Origin: Diplolepis rosae
Lineage: Eukaryota > Arthropoda > Insecta > Hymenoptera > Diplolepididae
Length of the DNA stretch: 64,000 nucleotides
Direction of reading: 5' to 3'
Assembly (NCBI GenBank): GCA_030998225.1
Contig: JAPYXD010000704.1
Coordinates: forward strand, 14,198,001 to 14,262,000
Shown here: positions 9,328 through 20,467 of the stretch, piece after piece
Layout of the letters: every line of letters begins with the position of its first letter
Numbering within the stretch: position 1 is the stretch's first letter
Notes under the pieces: model-generated
Databases searched by the model: none
What the model was told of the DNA's origin: nothing
Seen by the model: the letters and a program-made list of their open reading frames with translations, nothing else
Program-made: the position numbers and the translations under genes

Positions 9328-10468
9328 TAATAAGTAGGTGGAAACAACGTCTTCGAACAATCAGAAAACATATGTCAGTGGATGAAATTTTAATTAAAAA
9401 AACGAATCTTGTTACAATACTCGACGTTTAGTAGTCAAACTGACTTCCTCTTCAGGAGCTTTTTTTAAAAAAGAATATGTGTGTATTAATAGTTAAAAAA
9501 TTTTTATAATAAATAAATAAGATTAACTTAATATTAATAATAAGTCCTCATGTTCTATTTATAAATCTAAAATAAGAAAAGTCAAATTTATAATTATAAT
9601 AGGAATATTTAACATACCATAATATAATGAAATTTTCTCTTCCGTCCATATTATTATTAATTATTAGTAAAACTAAGTTAAGAGCATTCCAGCTCCGTTC
9701 TCCTTTATGTACATTTACAAACTGCTTCAATATTATTATACAAGTAAAATTAGAGTTCGAAGAGTCATATTATTGTTATGATTTTTGACACCAAATTGAA
9801 TAATATTACTTTTATAATGAAAATTTAAACTTGTAATCTATCTAATCATTTGTAAATTTCTTTTGATATATATTTTAATTTTAATTTTAATTTTAGAAAA
9901 TCAATAATTACATTATATGCATTACTATAAGCATCCGTATCGGTAATTTTGTTTAGACTATTTTCTTTCTCTTTCTTAATATAAATCATTTTTGCAAATA
10001 AACGTTTATATAAGTTGTTTTCTTTATCCAAAATCTGTATGTTGTTCCAATCAAAGTCATGTGGTATTTCATCCTCTCCTATATTTTCAGTTCTGTGTTT
10101 TGTTATAACATTATGATATTTCTTATTTTTTAAATTAAAGTTATTCTTATGTTCATCTTTTCTGATGTTAAGAAGTCTTTTTGTTTCTCCTACATAAGTT
10201 TTGTCACAGGATATACATTCTAATTTATAAACAACATTACTCATCTCACTCTTTTCCAATGCATCTTTACCTAATTTTATAATTTTTTTAGCTTAGAGTC
10301 AACTCTAAATATTATATTAATATTTTGTTTAGTAATTATTCTTTTTACATTTTCTGAAATTTTTCCATAAAAGGGAATCGATATTATTTTTTTTGGTTCT
10401 GCAATGTTGCAATGTTGTCTGATTGTCGAACTGATTGTCCGAAGACGTTGTTTCCACCTACTTATTAA
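9328..10468 (-). mobile_element. 5'-truncated PLE insertion bracketed by inverted 39-bp ends
   Basis: On the minus strand the fragment runs from the linker before the endonuclease (10468) through the GIY-YIG domain and a 3' region to a hammerhead-like motif near 9440. Its two outer 39-bp segments (9328-9366 and 10430-10468) are inverted copies with one mismatch, starting TTAATAAGTAGGTGGAAACA. The right copy is coding (ISRWKQRLRTI); the left is an inverted extra piece. The insertion lies inside the TTAA element at 8669-10585. Confidence 0.7.
9420..9460 (-). ncRNA. Hammerhead-ribozyme-like motif at PLE 3' end
   Basis: The minus strand reads GCTC-CTGAAGA-stem II-CTAAAC-GTC-GAGT. CTGAAGA matches CUGANGA. 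Stem II can pair AGTCA with TGACT. Stem I pairs GCTC with GAGT (one G-T wobble). The cleavage triplet is GTC, and ACGT allows the dimer-type stem III. The G that normally starts GAAA is T here, a core change expected to impair cleavage. Confidence 0.55.
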
Positions 10469-10471
10469 CAA
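9846..10471 (-). pseudogene. PLE GIY-YIG endonuclease domain, one frameshift
   Basis: The second PLE fragment has a better preserved endonuclease. From 10471 it reads a basic linker, SIPFYGKISENVKRII and IFRVDSKLKKL. A single-base loss in an A run near 10280 then shifts the frame. From about 10259 to the stop at 9846 the frame is open for 137 codons: NVVYKLECISCDKTYVGE (VVY...YVG for GIY-YIG), R and EH residues in KRLLNIRKDEHKNN, HNVITKHR, HDFDWNNIQIL and LYKRLFAKMIYIKK. These are the landmarks seen in the 6-kb copy and are typical of PLE C-termini. The sequences differ too much to be recent duplicates, and their 3' regions differ, so at least two PLE lineages are present. Confidence 0.88.
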
Positions 10472-10589
10472 TAAGAGATGTACTTTTTGAAACTTTTTAT
10501 CGCATTTGAATAAAACTATGGTAACATGATTTAAAAAAATAAATAAAAACCCTATATTTCCCTAGAGAAAAAGGTATATAACCCCTTAA

Positions 10590-11146
10590 ATAGATATTCG
10601 AGTTGTAATTTGCTTATATTTTTCCTAGAAGGGATGATACTTTCTTCTGGGTTAAAATACACCCAAGTTATTTTCTGAACTTTGAATGGGGTTCGAAGAC
10701 TGAAGACGTATCATCTATTTTATAGCAGTGGAGGACCTTGAAGAACTCTCATAAAACACCTCGCTTAAAGAAGCTAGCTAAACTGCACTCTGAACGACGA
10801 CGCTTAGTCGCGTCTTGAATATGCCAAGCACGCACCAGAATGCAAACGTTACCTTATGTGCAAGCATAGATTCATATGTGGCGCGCAAACCAGTGCGAAA
10901 CCTATTTTAAACCGGTCAGCGTGAATCTGTTTTGGCGCCAGTCGTTTTCGTTCTCATCGTAGTGCGCTAAATTTGTCTGGGAGAAACATCGTCTGTCTAT
11001 GTAGTTCGATCACTTATCTCTATCTCTATAATGTCCTAAATTGGAAAAGTAATAAGAGGATCTGCTCATAAAAGCACTTTTTACATACAAATGTGAACAT
11101 ATTTCGTCCAATCAACTCAAACAAAATAGGTTCTACATAAATTATC
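10590..11146. other. Moderately GC-rich sequence, no gene assigned
   Basis: Around 10740-11000 the base composition approaches 45-50% GC, with blocks such as GGTCAGCGTGAATC and TGGCGCCAGTCG, unlike its AT-rich neighbours. No frame longer than 60 codons and no recognised motif was found. It could be the untranslated part of a lost gene or element. Confidence 0.4.
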
Positions 11147-11150
11147 TTAA

Positions 11151-12845
11151 AGGGACTAGGCAATTGTTTTCCAAGAAGTTTTACATTATGTTTTTATCCT
11201 CTCATAAAAGATTTTAAAAAAGCACAGAAAAACATTTTTGCATGGTGTTTGCTTGAACAATATACAGAGTAATAGCGGTGCAAATTATTAAAGTTTAACG
11301 TATTTTTTTGATTTTGCAGTAATATCTCTATTGAAATTGATCTAGTTGGCTTAATTTTAAAGTCGAAAAACTGTGATTTTTTTCCATTAAATTTCAAAAT
11401 TTTCCGCATATCACCACAAAATTGTAACTTGTGAATTTTTTCGGAAAAATAAAAGTTTCCAAGAACTATATCGAAGGTTCCACGGGAAATGGCCTATATT
11501 TTACATGTTTTCAAATCTTTTCAAGACAGTTTCAACCTCCATTCTTTTGCAATCATTGCAGAACGAACAGAAGAAAAGTTTTTGAGAAAAACGCGGTTGA
11601 AATTGCACATGCATAGAGTTCTAAAGGGGTTATATTACTTCGGCAACAGTAAGATAAGTGGTAATTTAACGGTAATATTACCCAACCAATTTTACTTTAA
11701 TAGATTTTCGGTAATTTTCATTTTTTACATTATAAAAACTTTAAATAATACAAATTTTCATGGAATTATTATTTCTTGACACTACAAATCATTCGAGCCC
11801 TATTTTATGTAATAATTTTCCTTTTTAGTGTGGTATATATAATCGATACAAAGAATATGTACCAATAATATGAAAAAAATCTAACATAGCCTCTTCGATG
11901 TGATGTACGTTTCCCGCGATTTTCATCAAATTTAAGCTGGCTCAACTTCTATTGTGATGTTCTTTTTTAGCAACCAATATATCTTTTCTTAACTTCTACG
12001 ATGTTAAAAAATAATTAGAAAATGTGTTTGAAACTTCAATAATGTTTTTATTGTAATATTTAAGCGAATATGTGATATGTAGCAACAATTAACTTATCTA
12101 TTTAAGATTATAAATCTTTGAAAGTTGTAGGATAAAAAAATTTAAGGAAGTGATGTTTTAAAAAATGTGATTGACTATATGATCTCCTAGTGTTTAAACT
12201 TGTTTAAACATTTACAGTCACAAATAAATTTTATTTTGTTCCAATTAATGATTAATTTCTTACTTTATTTTCTTACTCTGAAAAAACATAGGTACAAGAA
12301 TGACACATTTTAAAATTTTTTATAATTTAAAAGAGATATTTTCATCATTTTTGGGCTATTTTTTTTAAATTAAAAATATTCAATTTATGACTAATAGATA
12401 TAAAAAGAAATTGTTACAGATTTCCATTATACTATTCCACATTATTTTTATTGAATTGTGAACGAATGATTATTTATGTGAGCTCATTCACATCCTACAA
12501 TATAAAATTGAATAGATTTTTTTATTAGGATTTATTATTAATTATTCGATATTAAAAATGTTATAAAATAAAAACCCATAGAAAAAATTTAAATTGACGA
12601 TAAATTACCAATTTTAGTAATATAACTGGTTATATTACCGGTTATATTACCCAATCTTAAATTCTCGGTAATTTTAGAACTCTACACATGCATAATAACT
12701 GAGACCGTGTATTGCTTCGCATTTATGGTTGTGAAATCAACAATTTTTCAAATTCTAAAAATAAATCCGCAGCATATGGGAAAGGAAGATTGATACTTTT
12801 CAAAAATGCAATAATAAAAATCGATTTTTTAATTGCTTAGTCCCC
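11151..12845. mobile_element. TTAA-flanked element 2, carrying an hAT MITE
   Basis: The ends AGGGACTAGGCAATT (left) and, reversed, GGGGACTAAGCAATT (right) differ at two bases. TTAA lies at 11147-11150 and 12846-12849. No transposase is visible. The overall design matches the TTAA elements at 8.7 and 14.1 kb. About 1.07 kb of its length is a later hAT insertion, leaving about 620 bp of its own sequence. Confidence 0.65.
11614..12684. mobile_element. hAT-type MITE with 8-bp target duplication
   Basis: The ends TAGAGTTCTAAA are perfect 12-bp inverted repeats (11614-11625, 12673-12684). The direct duplication CACATGCA lies at 11606-11613 and 12685-12692. An 8-bp duplication fits hAT. Subterminal motifs GGTAATATTACCC and GGTTATATTACC recur near both ends and are locally palindromic. 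No transposase frame is present. Confidence 0.85.
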
Positions 12846-12849
12846 TTAA

Positions 12850-13268
12850 ACTAACGTTTTAAAATAAAAGCCATATCCAGATCCTATAGAAATCAGTGAG
12901 CTTGACTGGTGGCTCCTACTTTAAAAACCTATTTTTATTAGATCACACCTACGTTTCTCTCACGTCAATATGACAAGTTAAAAACCCAGGGTATCATAAT
13001 ATCGATACGTCACATTTTCCAATAAAAAATACTCTTAGGCAACATCCTTTTCAGTCATTAAAAAATGTATCTCTCAGAAAATCGGATCTTTTTTATAGAT
13101 CATTCCTCTATTATTAGCTGAAGGGAAAAATAAAACATAGTGGGACTATTTTTATTGCCACTGTTTCGGTAATGTGAGCTGATTTTATGTAATACGAACA
13201 CACATAAGAACTTCATTTAGCATAAATAAGTATTTGTCTCTAAGCATAGTATGTCATTGAACATTGCC
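12850..13268. other. Unassigned AT-rich sequence
   Basis: No coding region or repeat structure was recognised. Confidence 0.5.
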
Positions 13269-13270
13269 TT

Positions 13271-13543
13271 CTCTCTAAATCTGAATCAGTCAAATTTTCA
13301 CTGATTGAATCAGTGATTTGCCTTTTCACTGATTCATCAGTGCAAAAATATTTTTCACTGACAAATCAGTTAATTTTCACTGATTGAACCAGTCAAAAAA
13401 GTATTTTTCACTGTTAAATCAGTTGATTTACACTGAAGTAATCAGTGAAATTTGACTGATTTACAGTAACCTCTTTTTAGCTATTTTAGTCAGTCAAATT
13501 TCACTGATAATCAGTAGATTTTGACTGATTCAAATTTAGAGAG
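13271..13543. mobile_element. Palindromic TCAGTGAAA MITE, copy 1
   Basis: The ends CTCTCTAAATCTGAATCAGT and its inverse bound 273 bp made almost entirely of ATCAGTGAAA/TTTCACTGAT words in alternating orientation. The flanking dinucleotide TT is duplicated (13269-13270, 13544-13545). An asymmetric landmark, TTACAGTAACCTCTTTTTAG, orients the copies: this one is in the same direction as 41846-42066 and opposite to 21379-21649. Confidence 0.85.
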
Positions 13544-13545
13544 TT

Positions 13546-14143
13546 CTGTAATCAAGTTTTCACCATCTTCAGTTTGGTGAAGTTTTGTTCGCAAAAGTAC
13601 ATTGTTAATCAAAATTACCTCCATTTTCTCGTGCCCGCCAATTTGAAAAATATAGTTTCGAGAAAAATGCGATTAAAGTTTGGTTACATAAAAATTCAAT
13701 GCTTGCAGTGACTTACCAATTAGTCAGCAATTCCAGCGCCATATAATTGTCCTTCGGTAGCCTCGTAGAACTCATTTTTTTCAACATTTTATGAAAAAAT
13801 AATTAAATTTTTCAAAATTTTATACGTATTTTCCCCCTTAATTCAAATAAATTTTGGTTGATTTAAGAAAATGTTGATTGATTAAGAGAAATTCTATAGT
13901 TCAATCTTCCAAATTATTCTATCTACAAAACAATTTATTTAAAGCACTTAAAAGTTTTGTTAAAACAACCAAAGGTCCACTTTCTCTTCTATCAATATAA
14001 AAACATCGCATTGCTTTAAAAAAATAATAATCTTATGAAGTGCCTCTCAAAAGACAAGACGGATTTCTTGTCTTTTAACTCATGGCTAATACTCCATCCT
14101 GTATGGTTTATTATCTAAATTCTGGATATTCAACCCTAATATC
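13546..14143. other. Unassigned AT-rich sequence
   Basis: No gene or element was recognised. Confidence 0.5.
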
Positions 14144-14147
14144 TTAA

Positions 14148-14858
14148 AGGGGTCCACCTGGGTAAAATTTTCGAAAAATAGTTTTTTTTTGTGACATTTT
14201 TTGCATCTTTAAGATATGACTAATGATGTCCTTAAGCAATTTTCATGAATTCAACCTAATTAAAGTGTGACAGGGCGCCAAATGTTACAGTTCTGTTGTG
14301 TTTCCAAACTTTAAACGCGTTTTTCTAGAAACCATGTTTTTGAAATTTGTGGGCAGGATTGAAAAAAATCTACTTAACAGATTGACTTGAAATTTTAACT
14401 GACTCATTTATAGAGATAACTGAAGGTACCCACGTAGCGGTTTTTTGAAATCTTTTTTTTTTAATTTTACAGCATATATTATATCGAAAAAAGCATGAAA
14501 ATGATTAATTTTTATGAAAAGTACTGCCATTTCTTTAATTTTTAAAATTTCGTCAAAATGCTACGTCAGTACCTCGACAACATAAACAGAAATAATATTT
14601 TTTTTACTTTTTGTGTTTTAGATAACTGGTTCGAGCGGAATCTTGCCCACAATTTCGGTATTCCATTTTGAAGGGGTCACTTTCAATGCCCTTAATGAAT
14701 ACAAGCCTTCGGATTACACTATTGGAAAAATTTACTATTATAATAAAACCATAAACCTTCAAAATAACGTTAAACTTATTCTCATTTTCGAATTAGTTCT
14801 CCTAACAAACATTCCCGAAAAAGCGTTCGAAATACCGCTCTCACACAGGTGGACCCCC
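14148..14858. mobile_element. TTAA-flanked element 3
   Basis: The ends are AGGGGTCCACCTG and, reversed, GGGGGTCCACCTG, with TTAA at 14144-14147 and 14859-14862. It shares the internal block AAACTTTAAACGCG with element 1, so they are probably the same superfamily. An 83-codon frame at 14643-14894 overruns the element end and is not a gene. Confidence 0.7.
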
Positions 14859-14862
14859 TTAA

Positions 14863-15661
14863 ATGACCATTTCATAATTAAACTTCCAAGATAGACCCTA
14901 TTAATATCTGCTTTTTCCTGTTTTGAGTTTAAAATAATAAATCAAGATTTATTTGAGTTCAAAATCTTCTCATGAATATTCTCGGAGTGAAAATATTCAT
15001 GAAGTTAAGTAACTACCATTCCTAAAAAGATATTTTGAGAAATACGTTGTACGGAAAGGCTATGAGTATTTTTCTATATTGACGTTCATTCATTCATCGT
15101 TCTTGACACCCACGCTTTTAAATTATACCGTAAAGTGCTTGTCACATCCACATCCGATCTGCAAATTATAAAATGTTTCCATAAATAAACCACTTTCCAA
15201 CGGAAGTCGTTGAGAGATGATTAGATAACGATAAGATGCAAATGACACAATCATGAATTTAATCATAATTGGAGTTTTTTCTCATCCGTCAGATAATTAC
15301 TCTATTTTTCTTTAATATAAATGAAGTGCTAATGGGACTTTAGTATGGAAAATAATCAGTTAGGATGCTTATTATGTAAAACGTTAAATGTTAAATTGTT
15401 CGGATGCAAGAGACAGGTATGAAAGCCCCTTTTTTGAAAATTGTAGAGGAAAAGGGGAAAAGTTGGTGCAAAAAAGAAGGTAAAAAGGGAATTAATGAAA
15501 ATGATTTTATAAGCACTAATAATAATTAAATATATGAGAAATCATGGAGTACTTTATGTTTGAGTTATTTTACATTATACTTTATTTAGTTCAACATTTA
15601 AATTATTACAGTATAAGAAATAAATACTAATGAATAATATATACTAATGCTAAGAGTCTCA
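14863..15661. other. Unassigned AT-rich sequence
   Basis: No coding region or element ends were seen. Confidence 0.5.
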
Positions 15662-15669
15662 TGTTTTCT

Positions 15670-16110
15670 TTTTAATCACTCTATCGATAATTTTACATTT
15701 TTCCATTCCTACTTTTTGTTGCAATTTTGCTACATTGTTTAATTTTGACTTTTCAACTTTTCAACTTCGCGAACTTCCTCAAAAGTTTTTACTAATTCTT
15801 CAAGAGTATGAGCTTGTATTTTTTTTATTTTTTGATGTTTACTTTAATACAACCAACATATCTTCTGCATCTTTTGATGCTTCTTTATACTCATGTTCGG
15901 CAAATTTTAAGTAATTTTCTAAACATTTGATAGTTGTTACCTCTTTTTTAAAATTTTCCGCAATTTCTTTTTCTTTAGCTAATATTTTTTCATTTTTTTC
16001 TTTTTGCTTTTTCATTTCGTCTTCTTCTCTCTTTTGATCTTCTAAGTATATTTGATAAGAACGGTGTGCATTTAGAGCAAGTCTTAACAATTTGCTTGTA
16101 GTTGGTACCT
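15670..16110 (-). pseudogene. Fragment encoding a charged coiled-coil protein, frameshifted
   Basis: The minus-strand open frame 16090-15839 reads a helical, highly charged segment: LALNAHRSYQIYLEDQKREE, then KKQKEKNEKILAKEKEIAEN and further heptad-like sequence to EDMLVVLK. After its stop, adjacent frames continue in the same style (HTLEELVKTFEEVREVEKLK, then NVAKLQQKVGMEKCKIIDRV), so a longer coding region has decayed by frameshifts. No start codon is evident. The pattern recalls lysine-rich C-terminal tails of some insect transposon-derived proteins, but no family could be named with confidence. Confidence 0.45.
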
Positions 16111-16817
16111 TTATGATTTATTATCATACATTTTTAAACCATCTAAAATGACACACTATGCATTAAACCTTCTTTCATCCATGTTTGATCTGTTACCTGT
16201 ATACTTTAGTTATACAGGGTGGGTCATATAAAATTTTAAATTTAAAACGTCAATAAAAAAAACGGCTTGATATTTTTCAAAGGTCTAACATTTATTTCAA
16301 AGGTTGTTTTATGAAATTTATTTGTGGAAAACAATTTCGGACAAATGACCACCACGGCTGAGTTTACAGTACACGCAGAAAAAAGAAAGGCAAAATTTAC
16401 TAACTAGGAACAGTAAATGATTTTAAGTAAATGTAACAGTAAAAACTGTTAACATAGCTGAAAAGAAATGTCGAAATTACTGAGCATTTCGTAAATCTCA
16501 TAGTAAAATCAAAGTAAATCTAACTCTGTCACTTGTGAGTTAAAAATACCTTTATCATATGTATTAAATACAGGATGATAAGTACCATACACTGGAACTG
16601 AATTACAATACTAGTATAGTACACATTAACGAAAGATCAGTAGATTTTACCAATCTGGATGTTTCGCTTAACTCGCGCACATGTAAGGAAAACATAACCT
16701 TCATGTGTAAATCACGTGTGCCGGCAACGCTAGGTGTAAACAAAGGAATTTCCAACTGCACTGAGAAAAACGGATCATAAAACCTGGATCTTAAAAGTAG
16801 GGATAGTATTCGGTAAA

Positions 16818-16930
16818 ATCAAAACATTCATTCTCGGTTTTTCATATAATTCGTTTCAGAATGTCGTCCGAGTGCTTCCGACGTTATCCGAATAGCTTCG
16901 TAGACTCGAATCCAAGTCTGGCCAACTCAG
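16818..16930 (+). repeat. 5' part of the SINE-like repeat family
   Basis: It is about 80% identical to 36800-36915, sharing CTCGGTTTTTC, ATAATTCGTTTCAGAATG and AGTGCTTCCGA blocks and ending at CCCAACTCAGTAGTGG. It stops abruptly where the transposase frame resumes. The tRNA-like part seen at 36.95 and 8.1 kb is absent here. Confidence 0.6.
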
Positions 16931-17396
16931 TAGTGGCCCATTTTTCTTCGAAAATGAAGAAGGAACCGCCGTAACCATCAATGGTGAGCGACATCGCGCA
17001 ATGTTATCCAAATTTTTCTTCAAGCAAATTGAAGAGGAAGACTTGGACAACATTTGGTTCCAGCAGAACGGCGCTACGTGCCATACAGCAAACGCTACAC
17101 TCAATCTTTTACGCCCTATCTTCGAAAATCGCATAATCAGCAAAAGAGGTAATGATTGGCCTCCCAGGAGTTTCGATTTAACTCCGTTGGACTATTTTCT
17201 GTGGGGAGCTGTTAAAGATAAATGTTACGCCAACCATCCAGAAACAATTCAAGATCTAAAGTACGAGATTCAAGCTGCTGTTGCTGCCATAAGGCCTGAA
17301 ACCATCGAGAAAGTACTCCAAAATTGGGTGGATCGGATAAGCTACTGTAAACTCAGCCGTGGTGGTCATTTGTCCGAAATTGTTTTCCACAAATAA
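16931..17396 (+). pseudogene. Transposase C-terminal half, second catalytic Asp replaced by Asn
   Basis: The catalytic core of a Tc1/mariner-superfamily transposase in the same broad group as the 0.16-kb copy. It opens with a GPFFFENEEGTAVTINGE block and reads without stop to RGGHLSEIVFHK at 17396. Landmarks are NIWFQQNGATCHTANATLNL and WPPRSFDLTPLDYFLWGAVK. FQQN replaces the usual FQQD, so the second metal-binding aspartate is lost; the third (DLTPLDYF) remains, with 40 residues between the two positions. The HTH region and first catalytic aspartate are missing. Apart from that substitution it is unusually free of stops for this window, suggesting a younger copy. Confidence 0.87.
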
Positions 17397-17643
17397 ATTT
17401 CATAAAACAACCTTTCAAATAAATGTTAGACCTTTGAAAAATATCAAGCCGTTTTTTTTTATTGACTTTTTAAATTTAAAATTTTATATGGCCCACCCTG
17501 TATATGGATATTTTGCTTCAGACTTCGTACGAAGTGAGAAAATGCGACTCCAAAAACTGTCTATTCTTTTATTAACATCGAAAGACGATAGAAATTTTAT
17601 ATCTATGCCTATACTTTATATACATATATACATTGTATACGTG

Positions 17644-18380
17644 CACAGAGAAAAATAGCATCTGGTCATAATGACTAGGGATAATGTAGTTGGAAATAAA
17701 AAAGTGACTGTAACGAGGGAGATTTGTTGTCGCTACTTGACCCATGGCTACAGTAACATGATTTGTAGCCATGGTAGCCATATTCTGAATTGATTCTGAA
17801 TACCTGGTCGTGGCGACTAGTTAACACTGTTGAAATTGTCCTTAACTCTTAAACCTAGCTATGTGAACTTGAAACATTGAGTTGTCATAGCTAGAATAAC
17901 GTAGTCGCTATAAACAGTGTAGCAAACTTCACACTCGTTGAATTCGCTGTGTATTGTTTCGAGTAATGCATATTATTTTTTATAGCAACTGATAGCAACT
18001 CTTTTGAGAATTTGATTTGAAGTGTCGAGCGGCTCGAAACTGTGATTTTAAATCCTACTACTTTTAAAGTTTCAACCAGCTCTACAGATGCCGATAAACA
18101 GATTTTCAAAAGAGCTGCTATGAAAAATACAATGTTCCACGTAGTGATTTCATGCATTTGATTTTAGCAATTTGATTTAACATAACTTTATAGTTGACAC
18201 TTATATATAGTGACTGTGACAACATTACATAGTCGCTGTGACTACATTACTTAGTCACTGCGACCACTTTTAGTACCTACATTGACGGGTCAACCATTGC
18301 TTGAATTCAGCCACAAAAAGTAGTTAAGGACATTTTCAACTACATATATCACGTCACTATGCCCAGGATTTTTCTCAGTG
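17644..18380. mobile_element. Inverted-repeat MITE with GTGACT-rich interior
   Basis: The left end CACAGAGAAAAAT and the reversed right end CACTGAGAAAAAT are followed on both sides by similar sequence up to ATGTAGTTGRAAA. A TG dinucleotide flanks both ends. The interior has repeated, partly palindromic words such as TAGTCGCTGTGACTACATTA and TTAGTCACTGCGAC. An 88-codon minus-strand frame (17891-18157) shows no family features. Confidence 0.6.
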
Positions 18381-20467
18381 TGTATATATCACATGGCTAA
18401 TTCGTTGAAGCCGCCTTTTTGATGCAAACACGCATAAATTTAAATAAACTTAAATATTTTGGGAGGTTTGATAAAAGGGGAAATAGAGAAATTTATTGGT
18501 TTTAGGGAAATAATAGGGGAAAATTTTGAAAAGGGAATAAAAGGGAAAAAAGGGGGTACACTTTAATACCTTAAGAGAGGTTCATACCGCAGTTTCTCAA
18601 ATTGGTAATTCTATTACAGGGTCTAATTAGAACCATAGATGGTTATCTCATTCATCTGTACCACTAGCACCATAATAAGTCACCCTAGAAGTACTAGTGA
18701 GGTGCTAAATAGTTTTCCTAATCGGCATCTTAGTGACATAATACAAATAGAAAATAATAATATACGAAAAATAAAATAATAATATAAATTCAAATGGGAA
18801 AGACTGATTCTTAACCCTTTAGTGCTTACGGTATATACATTTACCACCTACAAAAACTCCCATAACTTTTTTCTAGAAAATAACATGTCAATATGGAGTA
18901 TAACTTGTGTTTTAAGGAACGTTACTGTCATCTGGAAAAAAATTATGGAGCGTATAATTAATTTATTACTATGGAAAAAATAGCTCTAATTTTATTTAAA
19001 AATAGAAAAGCAAAGTTGTGCGGTAAGCTAGCAAATTCATCAACTTCTGATGCAAAATTTCAATAACACTTTGCTTTCTCAGGTTTTTGGGGTCGCTGAT
19101 TACGGATCCGATTTTCAAAATCCATAAAATAGCGGATTTAATATAGTGGGCTGCTTTGTATTTTGTTCCAATAATCTAATGTTTTTTGTCAGTAAAAAAT
19201 CATTATTCAAATAATTTGTTTAAAAAATTTGTTATAAATAATTATTTTTGAAAATCTTTTATAGTCATGCTTGAGATTTCCTTGTCAAATTCCTCCCCTT
19301 TTCTTGCTATTTATATTGTGAAAATGGAAATAATAAACTTTTAATAATGGTTTATAATCCAAATGGTAAATAAACTTACCAAGTATTACTAATTGTTTAT
19401 AATGTTTCACAAAAAATTAAGCAGAATTATGCATATACGTAAAACGAGTTTTCTGAGTATTTCTTTCGAACAATCTAATGCTTCTTCTATAATGCTATAG
19501 TTTCTTCTTTATCAAATGAATTTTAAAATTCGTTTTTATTTATTTTCCCTCCTCCTTTCTCATCCGGGCTTGGGACCGGCAATGGCGGAGTTACATGGAA
19601 AATTAGAAGTCCAATTTCACTCAGAAAAAAGACACTTTTCTATCAAAACAATCATTTCGAAAGAAATATTATTATATTTCACACGAAAAAACACAAATTC
19701 CATCATTCTTTAACGCTGAATTTTCTATCAATCCACTTTGGCAAAAGTTTCAGAAAAAAATTATTTCCAAGCGAATTCAAACCATTCCAAAATATTCTAA
19801 ATCAACCAAAAAACATTTTAAATCGGATTCAGGCAGAATTTTTTATACCGATTTACATCAAACATAATTCAGATCATTTTTCGTGTTGGATCGAAATGAT
19901 TCAGAAACAGATTTCGGGATGGCTTGAATTAGCCCCAATTCATCCGGATTGAATTCCAATTCGAATCAATTCTCATGGAATATTTTGAAAGAACCAAAAC
20001 GCAGAAAATCTCTTTTAATAAAATTGGTCAAGATTTTTATGATTAAAAAAGTCTATAAAATGATCAGAAGTAACTTCTTTTTGTAAAATATCGAAATCGA
20101 ATTGAATATTATAGAATTCCTTTGATATAAAATTCGGTCAAATTTTTCCAGTAGAATGGTTTAAAATAGTAATTTCTAGTTTTATTTTATATGTAAGTAA
20201 TTATAAATTACCAATCACTTTCAATTATTCTTTAAGGGGGTATTCTTCTTATATCAAGAAGATATTTCTTGCATCAAGAGGATATTTTTCTGAGTGATTT
20301 ATTATAGGTTATTAGTATATTTGTTTAATTATTGTATAGGTTGCTGTCGCACGATGTTAAGATTTGACGAGTAAATATTTGAGACACAGATTGAATTTGT
20401 TTAATTTAGCAATTACAGAAGTGTGAAAGTATTCACTAACACTTTTGACTTACCCTGCAGATTTGGC
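18381..20467. other. Unassigned AT-rich sequence
   Basis: Nothing is recognised except a small GC-rich patch at about 19555-19600 (CCGGGCTTGGGACCGGC). This patch falls in a 65-codon plus-strand frame reading SHPGLGPAMAELHG and may be a fragment of an unidentified repeat. Confidence 0.4.

Larger units (their letters stand above)
8669..10585. mobile_element. TTAA-flanked element 1 (Kolobok- or piggyBac-type, non-autonomous)
   Basis: The perfect 20-bp ends read GGGGTTATATACCTTTTTCT on both strands (8669-8688, 10566-10585). TTAA lies on both sides (8665-8668, 10586-10589). TTAA targets are used by piggyBac and Kolobok; the purine/G-rich start fits Kolobok better. No transposase is visible in the element's own sequence. 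It shares a motif with element 3: AAACTTTAAACGCG near 8842 here and 14308 there. The PLE copy at 9328-10468 is inserted in it. Confidence 0.7.
16215..17500 (+). mobile_element. DDE element with 157-bp inverted arms (foldback-like derivative)
   Basis: It is flanked by TA (16213-16214, 17501-17502). The left arm 16215-16371 is an inverted, nearly identical copy of the right end 17343-17500, and includes the last codons of the transposase and its 3' untranslated region. A normal element of this group has short TIRs, so the left half seems to have been replaced by an inverted copy of the right end. Between the left arm and the remaining gene lie about 450 bp of unrelated sequence and a repeat fragment (16818-16930). 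Confidence 0.8.

Noticed and set aside
13271..13543. Regularly spaced TCAGTGAAA words as a CRISPR array
   Set aside because: The words alternate orientation, spacers are not unique and the whole has transposon ends with target duplication.
14643..14894. 83-codon plus-strand frame
   Set aside because: It crosses the right end of a TTAA element into flanking DNA, so it cannot be a gene of the element.
17644..18380. Host gene suggested by an 88-codon frame at 17891-18157
   Set aside because: The frame lies inside an inverted-repeat element and has no recognisable domain.
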